Assembly (NCBI RefSeq): GCF_020089865.1
Contig: NZ_JAIRBM010000007.1
Span: 186,001 to 250,000 of the forward strand
Length of the DNA stretch: 64,000 nt
Source of the DNA: Microvirga puerhi
Lineage (GTDB): Bacteria > Pseudomonadota > Alphaproteobacteria > Rhizobiales > Beijerinckiaceae
Reading direction: 5' to 3'
The stretch's first letter is position 1. The number at the start of each line of letters is the position of its first letter. Below are positions 48,731 through 58,791 of this stretch, piece after piece. A model generated the notes under the pieces. The model saw only the letters and a list, made by a program, of their open reading frames with translations, did not search any database and was not told the origin of the DNA. Both the position numbers and the translations under genes were made by a program.

Positions 48731-49545
48731 GCCTCGTCGCGGTTCAGGACCGGCAGACGCGGTTTCGGATGGATGAGGGAGGGGAGGCAGTTCAGCAATC
48801 CCCGGGTATAGGGATGCTGCGCCTTGGAAAGGTCACCGGCGGCCAGCTCCTCGACAACCCGACCTGCATACATGACGGCAACGCGGTCGCAGAAATGCGA
48901 AACCAACGGGAGATCATGGCTGATGAGAAGCAGGCCCATCCCGCGCTGAGAAACGAGATCTTCCATGAGACGGAGAATCTCTGCCTGAACGGTGGCGTCG
49001 AGCGCGCTCGTCGGCTCATCGGCAATCAGTAGCTGCGGATCAGGCGCGAGCATCATCGCTATCATGATGCGCTGCCCCATGCCGCCCGATACCTCATGCG
49101 GATAGAGATCATAGACCCGGCGCGGTTCTCGGATCCGCACCTGCGCCAGAAGGTCGATGGCCGCTTCCTTGGCTTCCTTTCGCCCACCGCCTTTGTGGGT
49201 TCGCCACGCCTCGGTCACTTGGCGTCCGATGGTCATGACGGGATTGAGCGAGTATTTCGGATCCTGCAGGATGAAGCCGGCCCGTTTGCCGCGGATGCGC
49301 AGCATGGCCCTTTCGTCCGCTTTCAGAATATCGACGCCGTCGAACGTCAATCGATCGGCGGTGACGCGTGCATTCGTCGGCAGAAGGCGCATTAGCGCGC
49401 GGGCGGTAAGCGACTTGCCGGAACCGCTCTCACCAACGATTCCGAGCTTCTCGGTCCCGATGTTCAGGCTCACGCCGCGCACGGCTTCGAACACGCTCGT
49501 GCGGGTTTCGAAGGCAATGCGGAGGTTTTGAATATCGACGAGCAT
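48715..49545 (-). CDS. peptide ABC transporter ATP-binding protein, DppD-like
   Basis: The 276-residue ATPase has Walker A GESGSGKSL near residue 38, the signature VSGGMGQRIMIAM and Walker B LLIADEPTSALD, plus the C-terminal HPYTRGLL segment of the oligopeptide-transporter subfamily. Its start overlaps the stop of the permease gene by one base. Confidence 0.94.
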   Translation of the reverse strand: MLVDIQNLRIAFETRTSVFEAVRGVSLNIGTEKLGIVGESGSGKSLTARALMRLLPTNARVTADRLTFDGVDILKADERAMLRIRGKRAGFILQDPKYSLNPVMTIGRQVTEAWRTHKGGGRKEAKEAAIDLLAQVRIREPRRVYDLYPHEVSGGMGQRIMIAMMLAPDPQLLIADEPTSALDATVQAEILRLMEDLVSQRGMGLLLISHDLPLVSHFCDRVAVMYAGRVVEELAAGDLSKAQHPYTRGLLNCLPSLIHPKPRLPVLNRDEAWLKS

Positions 49546-50447
49546 CAGCGTTGCTTCGGATCGAGAACGTCACGCAAGCCGTCGCCCAGGAAGTTGAAGG
49601 CGAGGGAGGCGAGGAAGATGGCAATGCCTGGAATAGTGGGAACCCACCATTGTTCGAAAATAAAGCGCTTCGTCGTCGCGATCATTGCGCCCCATTCTGG
49701 GGAGGGTGGCTGTGCGCCCATTCCAAGGAAGCCGAGGCTCGCAGCCGTGATGATGATGGAGCTCATATCGAGCGTGATGCGAACGACGAGGCTCGGCACG
49801 CACAGAGGAGCGACATGCCGGAGGATGATGCGTCCGGACGGCGCTCCGGTGAGCCGGCAGGCAGCAATGAAGTCGCTGTTGCGAACCGTCATGGTTTCTG
49901 CACGCGCCAGACGGGCGTAGGGCGGCCAAGCTGTCAATGCAATCGCCAGAACGGCACTTTCGACACCCGGTTTCAGAGCCGCCACGAAGGCGAGGGCGAG
50001 GATCAATCGTGGAAAGGCGAGGAAGACGTCTGTCACCCGCATGAGCACGCGGTCCACGACGCCGCCGAAATAGCCGGCAATGCAACCAATCGCGAGCCCG
50101 AGGGGCGCAACCAGCACGACCACGGCGATGACCATGCCGAGGGTGACACGGCCGCCATAAAGGATGCGCGAATAGAGATCGCGCCCGAGCTCGTCGGTGC
50201 CGAACCAATGGGCGGCAGAAGGTCGTGCAAGCCGGTTCGCCAGATCCTGAGCACCAGGATTATGGGTTGCAAGCCACGGAGCCGCCAGGGATAGGACGAC
50301 GAAGGTGACAATGATCACAAGGCCGATCATCGCCAGAGGATTGGATCGCAGAGCGAGCCAGGCGCGATAGCGCCTGCCCCAGGCTGCCTGGCTGCGTGAC
50401 TCCGGTGTCTCCGTCAGCAGCCATTGAAGAGAAAAAGCTGTGCTCAT
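49545..50447 (-). CDS. peptide ABC transporter permease, DppC-like
   Basis: The 300-residue inner-membrane protein has about six helices and the family sequences HWFGTDELGRDLYSRILYGGR and an EAA-type coupling loop. The frame runs back to 50702, but the ATG at 50447 overlaps the DppB stop by four bases (ATGA) and gives the normal length, so I start there. Confidence 0.94.
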   Translation of the reverse strand: MSTAFSLQWLLTETPESRSQAAWGRRYRAWLALRSNPLAMIGLVIIVTFVVLSLAAPWLATHNPGAQDLANRLARPSAAHWFGTDELGRDLYSRILYGGRVTLGMVIAVVVLVAPLGLAIGCIAGYFGGVVDRVLMRVTDVFLAFPRLILALAFVAALKPGVESAVLAIALTAWPPYARLARAETMTVRNSDFIAACRLTGAPSGRIILRHVAPLCVPSLVVRITLDMSSIIITAASLGFLGMGAQPPSPEWGAMIATTKRFIFEQWWVPTIPGIAIFLASLAFNFLGDGLRDVLDPKQR

Positions 50448-51457
50448 CGTACGCGTGGATCCAATTGCCGGTAGAGGGCATCGGCCAAGAGGTTGAGGGC
50501 GACATAGACCAGACCGACCAGAAGGGTTGCTCCCACGACCGGGTTCATATCGGCATTCATGAGAGAGACGGTCAGATACTGGCCAAGGCCGGGCCAGCTG
50601 AAGACCGTCTCGGTCACGACGGCGCCTTCGAGCAGGCCCGCGTAGGTAAGGGCGAGCACGGTCACCAGCTGAACGCTCACATTCGGAAAGGCATGAAGCC
50701 AAATGACTTTCCTGGGCGGCAGACCCTTCGCCCGTGCCGTGATGACATACTCTCCGCGCAGCGCATCAAGCATGAATGCTCGGGTCATGCGGGTGATGTA
50801 GGCCATGCTGAAATAGGCCAGGATGCAGACTGGTTGGACCATATGTGCCAACGCGTCCCAGAATGCGTCCCAATCCCTGGCAATGAGGGAATCGACCGTC
50901 AGGAGACCTGTCACGTGCGGGACCATGTCCTGGAAGATAATATCTTGACGTCCCGGCCCTGGAGCAATTCCGAGGAAAGCATAGAAGACGAGCAAGCAGA
51001 TTAGCGCCAGGACGAAGACAGGCACCGAGTGCCCGGCGAGGCAGATGACTCGGATCGTCTGATCGACCCAGCTTCCTTGCCGGACAGCCGCCCAGACTCC
51101 GAGCGGTATCCCGATCAGGGCCGCAACGATGACGGCGGCCGTGGCAAGTTCCAAAGTCGCAGGGAAGTAACGGGCAATGTCGCTCGTAACCGGATTTTTC
51201 GTCAGAACCGAGAGCCCTAGGTCACCGTGCAGCAACTGCCACACATAGTGGAAGAACTGCTGCACGAGGGGCTGATCCAGACCCATTTCCTGGCGAACGC
51301 GTTCGACAACCTCCTGAGGCGCATTGTCGCCGACCGCCGCGAGAACGGGATCGATCGGCATGACGCGGCCAATCAGGAAGGTAACGATGACGAGTCCGAA
51401 TAGGGTGAGGAAAACGCTGGCGAGAAGCCCCGCCAGCGCATTGAGTCGTTTGGTCAC
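50444..51457 (-). CDS. peptide ABC transporter permease, DppB-like
   Basis: The 337-residue inner-membrane protein has about six helices, the MGLDQPLVQQF segment near residue 75 and the EAA loop ITARAKGL. I start at the GTG at 51457, which overlaps the stop of the binding-protein gene (GTGA) and gives the usual DppB length; the longer frame to 51532 would read into that gene. Confidence 0.93.
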   Translation of the reverse strand: MTKRLNALAGLLASVFLTLFGLVIVTFLIGRVMPIDPVLAAVGDNAPQEVVERVRQEMGLDQPLVQQFFHYVWQLLHGDLGLSVLTKNPVTSDIARYFPATLELATAAVIVAALIGIPLGVWAAVRQGSWVDQTIRVICLAGHSVPVFVLALICLLVFYAFLGIAPGPGRQDIIFQDMVPHVTGLLTVDSLIARDWDAFWDALAHMVQPVCILAYFSMAYITRMTRAFMLDALRGEYVITARAKGLPPRKVIWLHAFPNVSVQLVTVLALTYAGLLEGAVVTETVFSWPGLGQYLTVSLMNADMNPVVGATLLVGLVYVALNLLADALYRQLDPRVR

Positions 51458-53064
51458 GCCTTGCTGACCCCTGCATAGGAATGTGTATCGGAGAGCGTTC
51501 CGAGGCGTACGCCCGACACATTCTTGCGGCATGCTGCCGTCGTCATCGCCTGCATCATGAGCGCAAACGGGCTGTTGGCCATGTGGTCCCGCTGAAGCTG
51601 CTCGTAGAGGGCGATGCGCTTAGCCGGGTCCTGCTCCTTCAACGCGGTGACCGACTGCTCCGTGAACTTGTCATCCTTCCATGACGAGCGCCAGGCGAGG
51701 GTCCGGTTCAACGCATTGTCCGAATTGTCGGTGTTGACGCAGAAGGCTTCCGAGTTCGTGTTGGGATCGAAATAGTCCGATCCCCATGCTGTCAGAATCA
51801 GCTCGTGCTGCCGGGCCCGCATCTTCGTCAGAACCTGGCGATTCTCCGAGGACATCAGCTTCACCTTGATGCCGATTTCGGCGAGGTTCGCCTGAATGGT
51901 CTGCGCGATATCCGGATAGGGCTGTGCGGAATAGTGATCCATCGAGATCTCGAAGCCGTCGGCAAGACCGGCTTCCGCCAGCAGCGCCTTTGCCTTCGCG
52001 ACGTTCTTCTGGAACGGCTTGTCCTCGATGGCACCCGGGAAGCCCTGGGGGAGGAAGCTCTGGTTCACGACATGCGTGAGGGGAACGATGTTCTTCTGAA
52101 TTCCCTCATAATCTAGCGCCCACTTGATCGCCTGCCAGACCTGAGGCTTCGCCAGGTTCGGATTCTTCTGGTTCATCGAGATGACCATGAGCGATGCAAC
52201 GCCCTTGGTGACCAGGTTGTAGTTCGAATCGCCTTTGAGCGTGCGTAGCTGCTCGGTCGTCAGATTGCGAGCGACATCCGCGTCACCCTTCTGCAGCATC
52301 AGAAGCTGGGCAGAGGGATCGACGATGTGGCGAAGAATGATGCGCTTGATGTTGCCCTTGTAGGCACCGTTCGGGTTGGCGTCGAGCATGATGCTCTCGC
52401 TCGGCTTCCAGGACCGAAGAACCCATGCGCCCGAGCCGGCAGTGTTCTGGCGCAGCCAGCCGTTGCCGAAATCGTCGCCTTGCGCCTTCTCGACCGCGAC
52501 CTTCTTCTCGACGATGCTGCCGACGTTCGCGGAGAGGCAATAAAGCAGGAAGGACGACGAAGTCGGCTCCGCCAGGGTCAGCACCAGGGTGTGGGCGTCT
52601 GTTGCCTTGATGCGCTCGGCAGCATTGTCTTTCGTGAAGCCAAACTGATTGATAATGAACGCGGGACCCTTGTTCATGATGACGGCGCGCTGCAGCGAGA
52701 ACGCCGCGTCTTCAGCCGTCACAGGCTGGCCACTGGCGAATTTCGCGTCTTTGCGGAGCTTGAAGGTCACGGACTTTCCGTCCGCTCCTGCCTCCCAGGA
52801 TTCGGCCAGGTCGCCGACGATTTCCGACGGTTTGTCGATATTGGGCTTCACCAGCTTCTGGTAGCAATTGCTGCTGATTTCGCTGCCGACGGCCTCAAAG
52901 CTCTCGTGCGGATCAAGGCTCGTCATGTTGTCGAGCTGCTGCGCAATGACGAGGATGTCCTTGGGCGTGTCGGCGAAAGCCGCAGACAGGCCGACATAGC
53001 TGAAATAGGACGCGGCCGCCGTGCCCGCGAGAAAATTGCGCCGATTAATCATTCTCGTCTTCAC
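51454..53064 (-). CDS. peptide ABC transporter substrate-binding protein
   Basis: The 536-residue protein is a family 5 solute-binding protein (DppA/OppA type). The N-terminus has a twin-arginine motif (NRRNFLAG) and a signal cleaved near residue 31 (AFA-D), so export is probably by Tat. LRKDAKFASGQPVTAEDAAFSL near residue 105 is typical. It is the first gene of the importer operon and probably the most strongly expressed. Confidence 0.94.
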   Translation of the reverse strand: MKTRMINRRNFLAGTAAASYFSYVGLSAAFADTPKDILVIAQQLDNMTSLDPHESFEAVGSEISSNCYQKLVKPNIDKPSEIVGDLAESWEAGADGKSVTFKLRKDAKFASGQPVTAEDAAFSLQRAVIMNKGPAFIINQFGFTKDNAAERIKATDAHTLVLTLAEPTSSSFLLYCLSANVGSIVEKKVAVEKAQGDDFGNGWLRQNTAGSGAWVLRSWKPSESIMLDANPNGAYKGNIKRIILRHIVDPSAQLLMLQKGDADVARNLTTEQLRTLKGDSNYNLVTKGVASLMVISMNQKNPNLAKPQVWQAIKWALDYEGIQKNIVPLTHVVNQSFLPQGFPGAIEDKPFQKNVAKAKALLAEAGLADGFEISMDHYSAQPYPDIAQTIQANLAEIGIKVKLMSSENRQVLTKMRARQHELILTAWGSDYFDPNTNSEAFCVNTDNSDNALNRTLAWRSSWKDDKFTEQSVTALKEQDPAKRIALYEQLQRDHMANSPFALMMQAMTTAACRKNVSGVRLGTLSDTHSYAGVSKA

Positions 53065-53406
53065 CTCGCATCAGGAAGGTTTTGAGCTCTTTGACTCTTC
53101 TGCCGGCACCGGAACTGATCCGTCACCTGCTGTTTGTCAGATCCTGCAGTATTTTATAACGTTGTTTCGTATCGACATTGTCGCCGAAACGTGACGGTTG
53201 CGATACTGGGATCTGATGCGCGGCAACCTACACGCCCTAGGTTTGCGCTGACAAATTCTGAAAATGGCATTCCTTATGCGTTACCTGCATCGGCCGTTAT
53301 GCAAGAGTGGCATCAGATCTGTCTGAATTCGAATTGGCCGAAGCAGCTCAATCCGCCGTACAGCTGATGCCCTAGGCATCTCCGCAACCCTTCCTCTGTG
53401 ACGATC
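53065..53406. other. divergent intergenic region between peptide importer and dipeptidase
   Basis: These 342 bases must hold promoters for the importer operon (leftward) and the dipeptidase (rightward). They contain the nested palindrome at 53164-53190. A 77-codon frame at 53134-53367 has no family resemblance and is probably not a gene. Confidence 0.6.
53164..53190. promoter_or_regulatory. nested palindrome upstream of peptide importer operon
   Basis: GTTTCG pairs with CGAAAC, and inside them CGACA pairs with TGTCG around a single T. The element lies 100 bases before the binding-protein start, in the divergent promoter region, and could be an operator for the LysR protein at 45304 or another regulator. 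Confidence 0.4.
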
Positions 53407-54453
53407 ATGACATCTCAGGCCCTTGTCCCCGTCTTCGACGGACACAACGACGTGCTCCTTCGCCTCTGGCGGTCAGGCAATAGCAATGCCGAACTGGAAT
53501 TCCTTCGCGGCAGCGACACCGGACACCTGGACCTGCCCCGAGCACGGGCAGGGGGGTTCGCTGGCGGCTTGTTCGCGGTTTATATTCCATCGTCGGCGGA
53601 TGGTATCGGAAGCGACGGCAAGCCGCAGGCTGTGCCTCCATCTTTGGAGGAGGCTCGGGGAGCTGCTCTTGAGCTGATTTCTCTGCTGATCCGTCTGGAA
53701 CGTGCTGCCAAAGGTCAAATTCGTCTGTGTCGCACGGCCCAGGAGATCCGTTCCGCCATGAAGGAGGGGGCGCTCGCGGCCGTGTTCCATATCGAGGGGG
53801 CCGAGATGATCGATCTGGACCTCAGGATGCTCGATGTGCTCCATCAGGCGGGCCTCCGCTCGCTGGGGCCTGTCTGGAGCCGCGCGAACGCGTTCGGATA
53901 TGGCGTACCATTCCGCTATCCCTCGTCCCCGGACATCGGTCCTGGATTGACGGACCATGGACGGGAGCTCATTCGCGCCTGCAATCGGCTGCGTATCATG
54001 GTTGACCTGTCTCACCTTAACGAGCAGGGCTTCTGGGACGTCGCGGGTTTGAGCGACGCGCCGCTCGTCGCGAGCCACTCGAACGCGCATGGTCTGACGC
54101 CTCATTCTCGCAATCTTACAGACCGCCAACTCGACGCGATCCGGGAAAGTGACGGTTTTGTCGGAGTCAATTTCGGCACGATCTTCCTTCGCCCGGATGG
54201 TCGCAAAGATCCTGAGACAAGCCTGAACGAGATCGTCAACCACGTCGACTATCTCGTTGAAAGAATTGGCATAGACCGGGTCGGCTTCGGATCGGATTTC
54301 GATGGGACGACAATTCCCAATGAAATGCGCGATGTAAGCGGGCTGCCAGCACTCGTGAGGGCTCTAGAGATCAGAGGCTATGATCGGGCTGCCGTGCACA
54401 AGATCTGCTACCAGAATTGGATAAGCGTCCTTGAGAAGACATGGGGTTGCTGA
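53407..54453 (+). CDS. membrane dipeptidase (renal dipeptidase family, M19)
   Basis: The 348-residue zinc peptidase has the N-terminal metal motif DGHNDV (His13, Asp15), HIEGAEM near residue 125 with the bridging glutamate, and SHSNAH and GFGSDFDG later. It cleaves dipeptides, often with D-residues at the C-terminus. No signal peptide is visible. It is divergent from the peptide importer, which suggests that it processes the imported dipeptides. A GTG at 53398 is an alternative start. Confidence 0.9.
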   Translation: MTSQALVPVFDGHNDVLLRLWRSGNSNAELEFLRGSDTGHLDLPRARAGGFAGGLFAVYIPSSADGIGSDGKPQAVPPSLEEARGAALELISLLIRLERAAKGQIRLCRTAQEIRSAMKEGALAAVFHIEGAEMIDLDLRMLDVLHQAGLRSLGPVWSRANAFGYGVPFRYPSSPDIGPGLTDHGRELIRACNRLRIMVDLSHLNEQGFWDVAGLSDAPLVASHSNAHGLTPHSRNLTDRQLDAIRESDGFVGVNFGTIFLRPDGRKDPETSLNEIVNHVDYLVERIGIDRVGFGSDFDGTTIPNEMRDVSGLPALVRALEIRGYDRAAVHKICYQNWISVLEKTWGC

Positions 54454-54580
54454 CTCAGGCATCTGAGGCAGCGCCACTGAAGCGCTGGCCTGTCAGTTTC
54501 TATTGTTGAGGTTGGCCCGCCCCGATGGGGTCTCCACGCGTCAAGGCGTGATAGGATACCTGCGAAAACGGGAGAACCAT

Positions 54581-55159
54581 ATGCCTCTCCTCATGCCGGT
54601 GATCCTGGGATCGGTTCGCTCCGAGCGGCAGGGTCTGAAAGCGGCCCGATTTATCATTCGTCATCTGGAAGGGCGCGGTTTGGAAGCTCCGCTTGTCGAT
54701 CCGCTCGAATTGAAGCTGCCCTTGCTCGATCGGATGTATAAGGAATTTCCAAAAGGGGAGGCGCCCGCCGTTCTCGAGCGCCTTGCCGCTATTTTCCGAA
54801 AAGCCGATGCCTTCGTTGTCGTTTCGGCAGAGTACAATCACAGCATTCCGCCTGGTCTCTCCAACACCCTTGACCACTTCCTAGAGGAATACTTCTGGCG
54901 GCCATCAGCAATTGTCTGTTATTCCGGTGGACGCTTCGGCGGAGTCAGGGCTGCAATGCAGTTACGGGCGATGCTCTGCGAGCTTGGAATGCCAAGCATT
55001 CCATCCCTATTATCTATTCCGGAGATCGGAAGAGCCCTTAGCGAAGACGGCCATTCGGATCTGCCATGGCTCGAGAAATCTGCTGGGCGCTTCATCGATG
55101 AACTCGTCTGGTATGCTTACGCACTACAGCGCCAGCGAACTGAGGGCACGCCCTACTGA
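54581..55159 (+). CDS. NADPH-dependent FMN reductase-like flavodoxin-fold protein
   Basis: The 192-residue protein has the flavodoxin-like FMN reductase fold: ILGSVRSERQG near the N-terminus (phosphate loop), SAEYNHSIPPGLSNTLDHF near residue 85 and YSGGRFGGVRA near residue 113. It probably reduces FMN or quinones. GGAGA lies before the ATG at 54581; the longer frame from 54503 looks non-coding. Confidence 0.87.
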   Translation: MPLLMPVILGSVRSERQGLKAARFIIRHLEGRGLEAPLVDPLELKLPLLDRMYKEFPKGEAPAVLERLAAIFRKADAFVVVSAEYNHSIPPGLSNTLDHFLEEYFWRPSAIVCYSGGRFGGVRAAMQLRAMLCELGMPSIPSLLSIPEIGRALSEDGHSDLPWLEKSAGRFIDELVWYAYALQRQRTEGTPY

Positions 55160-55356
55160 CAACTTTGTTTGCCTGGTTGCGGTGTGAGGATTCGGGAATG
55201 TGGCGGCCCGCGAAATGTTTGAATAAATCAGCGTAGAAAAACGACGCGCAATGGTGGCTGCGCGTATGATTAGCGCAAGAAGAAGGATACTTTCTTAAGA
55301 GTCCGCTGGTTGAGTGAAATCATAAGAACATCTGCTTTTTGGGGGGATTTCACTCG

Positions 55357-57336
55357 ATGAAACTGCGTACCAAGTTCCGGATCCGAACAATCGGTTCCAA
55401 ACTGCTGATCACAGTGACGGCAACTGCCCTTGCTGCTGCCGCGGCCGTTGGCCTGGCCGGATATCTGCAGCAGGATGCGCTGAGCGACATGACGGTCGAG
55501 AAGGAGCTTTCGTCTCGGTACGAGGCCATCACGGATGCCATGAACGAGCAGGGACGGCGTGCGCTCGGGGTCGCCTATTCCATCGCGAATGACCAGGGTA
55601 TGGCCGCGGCTTTCGAGAAAGATGATCGGGAAACTCTTCTCGCACGCTATGCAGCCCTATCCGGCGCGTTGAAGAAAGAGCTCAATTTGAGCCTTGTGAG
55701 CTTTCAGAAGCCGTCAGGAGTCAATCTGGCGCGTGCTCATGCTCCCGATGCCTTCGGCGACAACGTTTTCGGGCGCCGCCGCATGCTGGCCGAGGTTGTT
55801 GAAAAGAAGGCTCCCCTCGTCGGCATTGAGCCAGGTCGAGACAATATTAGTATCTTCGCTGCGGTTCCTGTTCTGAAGGATGGGACGGTCGTTGGCCTTG
55901 TAGACATCGGCGCTTCTCTTGGAGCAGACTTTCTGCGGGACCTGAAGCGCCGTTTCGGCGTCGATATCGGCATGAATCTTGTCTCGGGCGAACAGCTTCA
56001 ATCGCTTGGTGCGACCTTCGAACGAAAGACATTGTTGGATCGGGCGGCCCATGGTGCTGCAATGAAGCAGCCGATTCAGTGGCGGGCTGGCGAACTCAAC
56101 GGTCATTCTGCGGGAATTTTGGCCGGACCGCTAAAGAACTATTCCGGTCAGTCGATTGGTACTGTCGAAGTCATTTTGGACACAACACCGTTGGTCGCCG
56201 CGCGGGCGAGCGCCATGACGGTTCTTGCTCTGGTCCTTGCCGTGGTTGCGGTCACAGGTATCCTAGTCGCTTTGTTGCTGACACGGCATCTCGGCCATCC
56301 TATTCGTGCGCTGACAGGCACGATGGTTCGATTGGCGCAAGGAGATTGGCAGGCGGAGATACCAAGTCTCAAGCGCCAGGATGAAATTGGCCAGATGGCT
56401 GGCGCAGTACGTGTGTTCAAGGAGAACGGCATCGACCGGGAGCAGATGTCTGCGGCGCAGGCAGCCGAGAGCGATGCAAAGGCACGGCGCGCCGAACTGC
56501 TTGACCTGCTCATGAAGCAGTTCGAAGCAAACGTCTCCGTTCTTACGCAAACGTTGTCGTCGGCCGCGACTGAGATGGAGGCAACGGCGCAGTCAATGAC
56601 GGCGATTGCCGATCAAACGAGCAGCCAGTCCGTTAACGTCGCCTCCGCTGCTCAACAAACAACCGTGAATGTGCAGACAGTCGCCGCTGCCACTGAAGAG
56701 CTGTCTATCTCCATCCGCGAAATCGCGGGGCAAGTCAGTCAATCCTCTCGTATCGCAGAGAAGGCGGTCGAAGACGCGCGACGTACCAATGCGACGGTTC
56801 AGAATCTCGCTCAGACAGCGGAGCGGATCGGTGACGTCATTGCGTTGATCAACAACATCGCATCGCAGACAAACCTCCTTGCCCTGAATGCCACAATTGA
56901 GGCCGCCCGCGCGGGTGAAGCCGGAAAGGGCTTTGCCGTGGTCGCTACCGAGGTAAAGGAGCTCGCAGGACAGACTGCGAAGGCGACCGAGGAGATAGAG
57001 ACACAGATCGGCCATGTCCAATCGGCGACGCGAGAGGCTGTCGCAGCGATCCAGGAAATCGCGAGAACGATCAGTGAAATGTCGCAGATCTCAGTGGGCA
57101 TTGCCGCTGCAATGGAAGAGCAGGGTGCCGCGACATCGGAAATTTCTCGGAACGTCCAGGAAGCGGCAAGAGGCACCGATCATGTCACCGGCAATATCGG
57201 TGACGTGAAGCGCGGGGCTGCCGAGACCGGGGCCGCTGCTGCGCAGGTCTTGGGTGCAGCGCGAGATCTGGCGCTTCAATCTAACAATCTGGGACAGGAA
57301 GTTGATCGCTTCCTCTCAGGAGTGAAGGCGGCGTAG
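55357..57336 (+). CDS. methyl-accepting chemotaxis protein
   Basis: The 659-residue receptor has TM1 at about residues 12-34, a periplasmic ligand domain of about 240 residues of the cache-like type, TM2 at about 282-306, a HAMP domain at about 307-360 and the MCP signalling domain with the tip sequence [21 protein letters not shown] in two parts near residue 510. It has no C-terminal CheR-docking pentapeptide. The ligand is unknown. Transcription starts in the 197-base gap upstream. Confidence 0.94.
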   Translation: MKLRTKFRIRTIGSKLLITVTATALAAAAAVGLAGYLQQDALSDMTVEKELSSRYEAITDAMNEQGRRALGVAYSIANDQGMAAAFEKDDRETLLARYAALSGALKKELNLSLVSFQKPSGVNLARAHAPDAFGDNVFGRRRMLAEVVEKKAPLVGIEPGRDNISIFAAVPVLKDGTVVGLVDIGASLGADFLRDLKRRFGVDIGMNLVSGEQLQSLGATFERKTLLDRAAHGAAMKQPIQWRAGELNGHSAGILAGPLKNYSGQSIGTVEVILDTTPLVAARASAMTVLALVLAVVAVTGILVALLLTRHLGHPIRALTGTMVRLAQGDWQAEIPSLKRQDEIGQMAGAVRVFKENGIDREQMSAAQAAESDAKARRAELLDLLMKQFEANVSVLTQTLSSAATEMEATAQSMTAIADQTSSQSVNVASAAQQTTVNVQTVAAATEELSISIREIAGQVSQSSRIAEKAVEDARRTNATVQNLAQTAERIGDVIALINNIASQTNLLALNATIEAARAGEAGKGFAVVATEVKELAGQTAKATEEIETQIGHVQSATREAVAAIQEIARTISEMSQISVGIAAAMEEQGAATSEISRNVQEAARGTDHVTGNIGDVKRGAAETGAAAAQVLGAARDLALQSNNLGQEVDRFLSGVKAA

Positions 57337-57354
57337 GAACTCCGTAGGATCTAA

Positions 57355-57377
57355 GCAGGACGCCATCGGCGTCCTGC
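57355..57377. terminator. perfect palindrome after the chemoreceptor gene
   Basis: A 10-base perfect stem (GCAGGACGCC with GGCGTCCTGC, loop ATC) lies 19 bases after the MCP stop and 69 bases from the convergent tonB stop. There is no T-tract on either side, so it is a weaker or factor-assisted terminator. Confidence 0.5.
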
Positions 57378-57445
57378 AAACAAAACTGACGAGCGCAGGA
57401 GGAAGCAAGCATTGCACTCCCGCACTCTGTCAATTGTCGGCTCGC

Positions 57446-58336
57446 TCATCTCAGATTGAACCGCAGAGGCACAGAAAGTGAGAATTGCTGCTGCGGGAGA
57501 GAATCGGGCGCCGGAGGAAGGTTGCCCCCCGGACGAGCAACCGCAAGAGCTGCTTCGTCGAGGACGGGACTTCCGGTGCTTCGTAGGAGCGATGCGCCGA
57601 TGACTTGACCTGAGCGGTGCATGGTAAAGCGGAGCGTTGCAACACCGGAGATCCCCTGACTGCGCGCGATCTCCGGATAGCGCAGACGGTCGCGAAGGGT
57701 CGCCGCGAGGGTTGCTATGTACCGATTGAGAACGTCGGGATCTGCCGCCGCTGCTGCTCCTTGCAAGTTCTCACGCGACGTCGCGACCTGACCTTGACGT
57801 GGGTCCGACGGTCGCGCTTTTCTTCGTTCGCTCTGGGGTGAGGGCGGCTTGCGTTCGACCTTTTTTGGGGGCGGGAGTTTGAGAGGCTTCGATTGAGGCT
57901 TGCTCTCTTCAGGTGGTTGAGCCCTGACGGCGGTGGACGGAGAGATGGTCACGACGGCCTCTGAATCGGCGATGGGAAGCTCTTGAACAGAAAGAGCTTC
58001 TACGAGCTCGGCACTACCGGGTTCCTGCTCCACCGCAGTGCGTTCTGTCATATCGACCGCTTCAGCCTCAACTTTCGTGGCATCAGGCAGCTCCTGCTCC
58101 CTTGACTCTGAGAGTGTTGTAACATCAGCAGGCGCGACGGATTCGACATTCTGCATTGCCGGAGCAAGATCGATCGTGACAAGTTGTTCTCCGGGAGCAC
58201 GCAATGTACCGGAGGTGCGCCAAAGGACGAGCGCTCCAATGGCTCCGATATGCAAGGTCAATGCGACGAGAAAGGCTGCGCCGATGCCGCGCGTCTCCGT
58301 CACTATGCCAAAACTCTGATCGGATACCTCGGACAC
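57446..58336 (-). CDS. tonB: TonB family energy-transducing protein
   Basis: The 296-residue protein has an N-terminal membrane anchor at about residues 21-39, a Pro/Glu-rich and then Pro/Lys-rich spacer, and a TonB C-terminal domain from about 205 (LRYPEIARSQGISGVATLRF). TonB carries proton-motive energy to outer-membrane receptors. It is the third gene after exbB and exbD, eight bases after exbD. No TonB-dependent receptor is in the window. Confidence 0.9.
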   Translation of the reverse strand: MSEVSDQSFGIVTETRGIGAAFLVALTLHIGAIGALVLWRTSGTLRAPGEQLVTIDLAPAMQNVESVAPADVTTLSESREQELPDATKVEAEAVDMTERTAVEQEPGSAELVEALSVQELPIADSEAVVTISPSTAVRAQPPEESKPQSKPLKLPPPKKVERKPPSPQSERRKARPSDPRQGQVATSRENLQGAAAAADPDVLNRYIATLAATLRDRLRYPEIARSQGISGVATLRFTMHRSGQVIGASLLRSTGSPVLDEAALAVARPGGNLPPAPDSLPQQQFSLSVPLRFNLR

Positions 58337-58344
58337 TGCAGATC

Positions 58345-58791
58345 CTACGGCGTCGACCCAGCTGGAGCCTGAGCAATCAAGGAAACTTTCTGAAAACCGG
58401 CAGCATTGATCTGGCCCATGACTTCGGCAATGCGGCCATACAGAGCCGCCTTATCGCCTCTCACGAGAACGACTTGACTCAGATCCGCGCCCGCCAGTTG
58501 GCGTAAGCGCAGCATGAGCGAGTCCGACGTAAGTGGTTCCTTGTTGAGGAAGATGTCGCCCCGATCGTTGATGCTGACGACAATCGGTTGCCTTGGTTGC
58601 GATACTTTTGGAGGTACGGTCTTCGGTAGCTGCACGGGGATACCGACCGTCATGAGAGGTGCTGCGACCATGAAGATGATCAGCAGAACGAGCATGACAT
58701 CCACCAGCGGCGTAACATTGATCTCCGATAATGGCGCGACACTGAACTCGTCGTCTGAACCCGAAGTGCCATGAGGTCCCATCATGCCCAT
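58345..58791 (-). CDS. exbD: biopolymer transport protein ExbD
   Basis: The 148-residue protein has one transmembrane helix at about residues 27-47 with the essential aspartate in VTPLVDVMLVLLIIF, and a periplasmic domain with LVRGDKAALYGRIAEVM. It forms the proton channel with ExbB. Its ATG shares one base with the exbB stop codon (TAATG). Confidence 0.93.
   Translation of the reverse strand: MGMMGPHGTSGSDDEFSVAPLSEINVTPLVDVMLVLLIIFMVAAPLMTVGIPVQLPKTVPPKVSQPRQPIVVSINDRGDIFLNKEPLTSDSLMLRLRQLAGADLSQVVLVRGDKAALYGRIAEVMGQINAAGFQKVSLIAQAPAGSTP

Noticed and set aside
53134-53367. A 77-codon frame in the divergent region before the dipeptidase
   Set aside because: No ribosome binding site or family resemblance, and it covers the nested palindrome and expected promoters.
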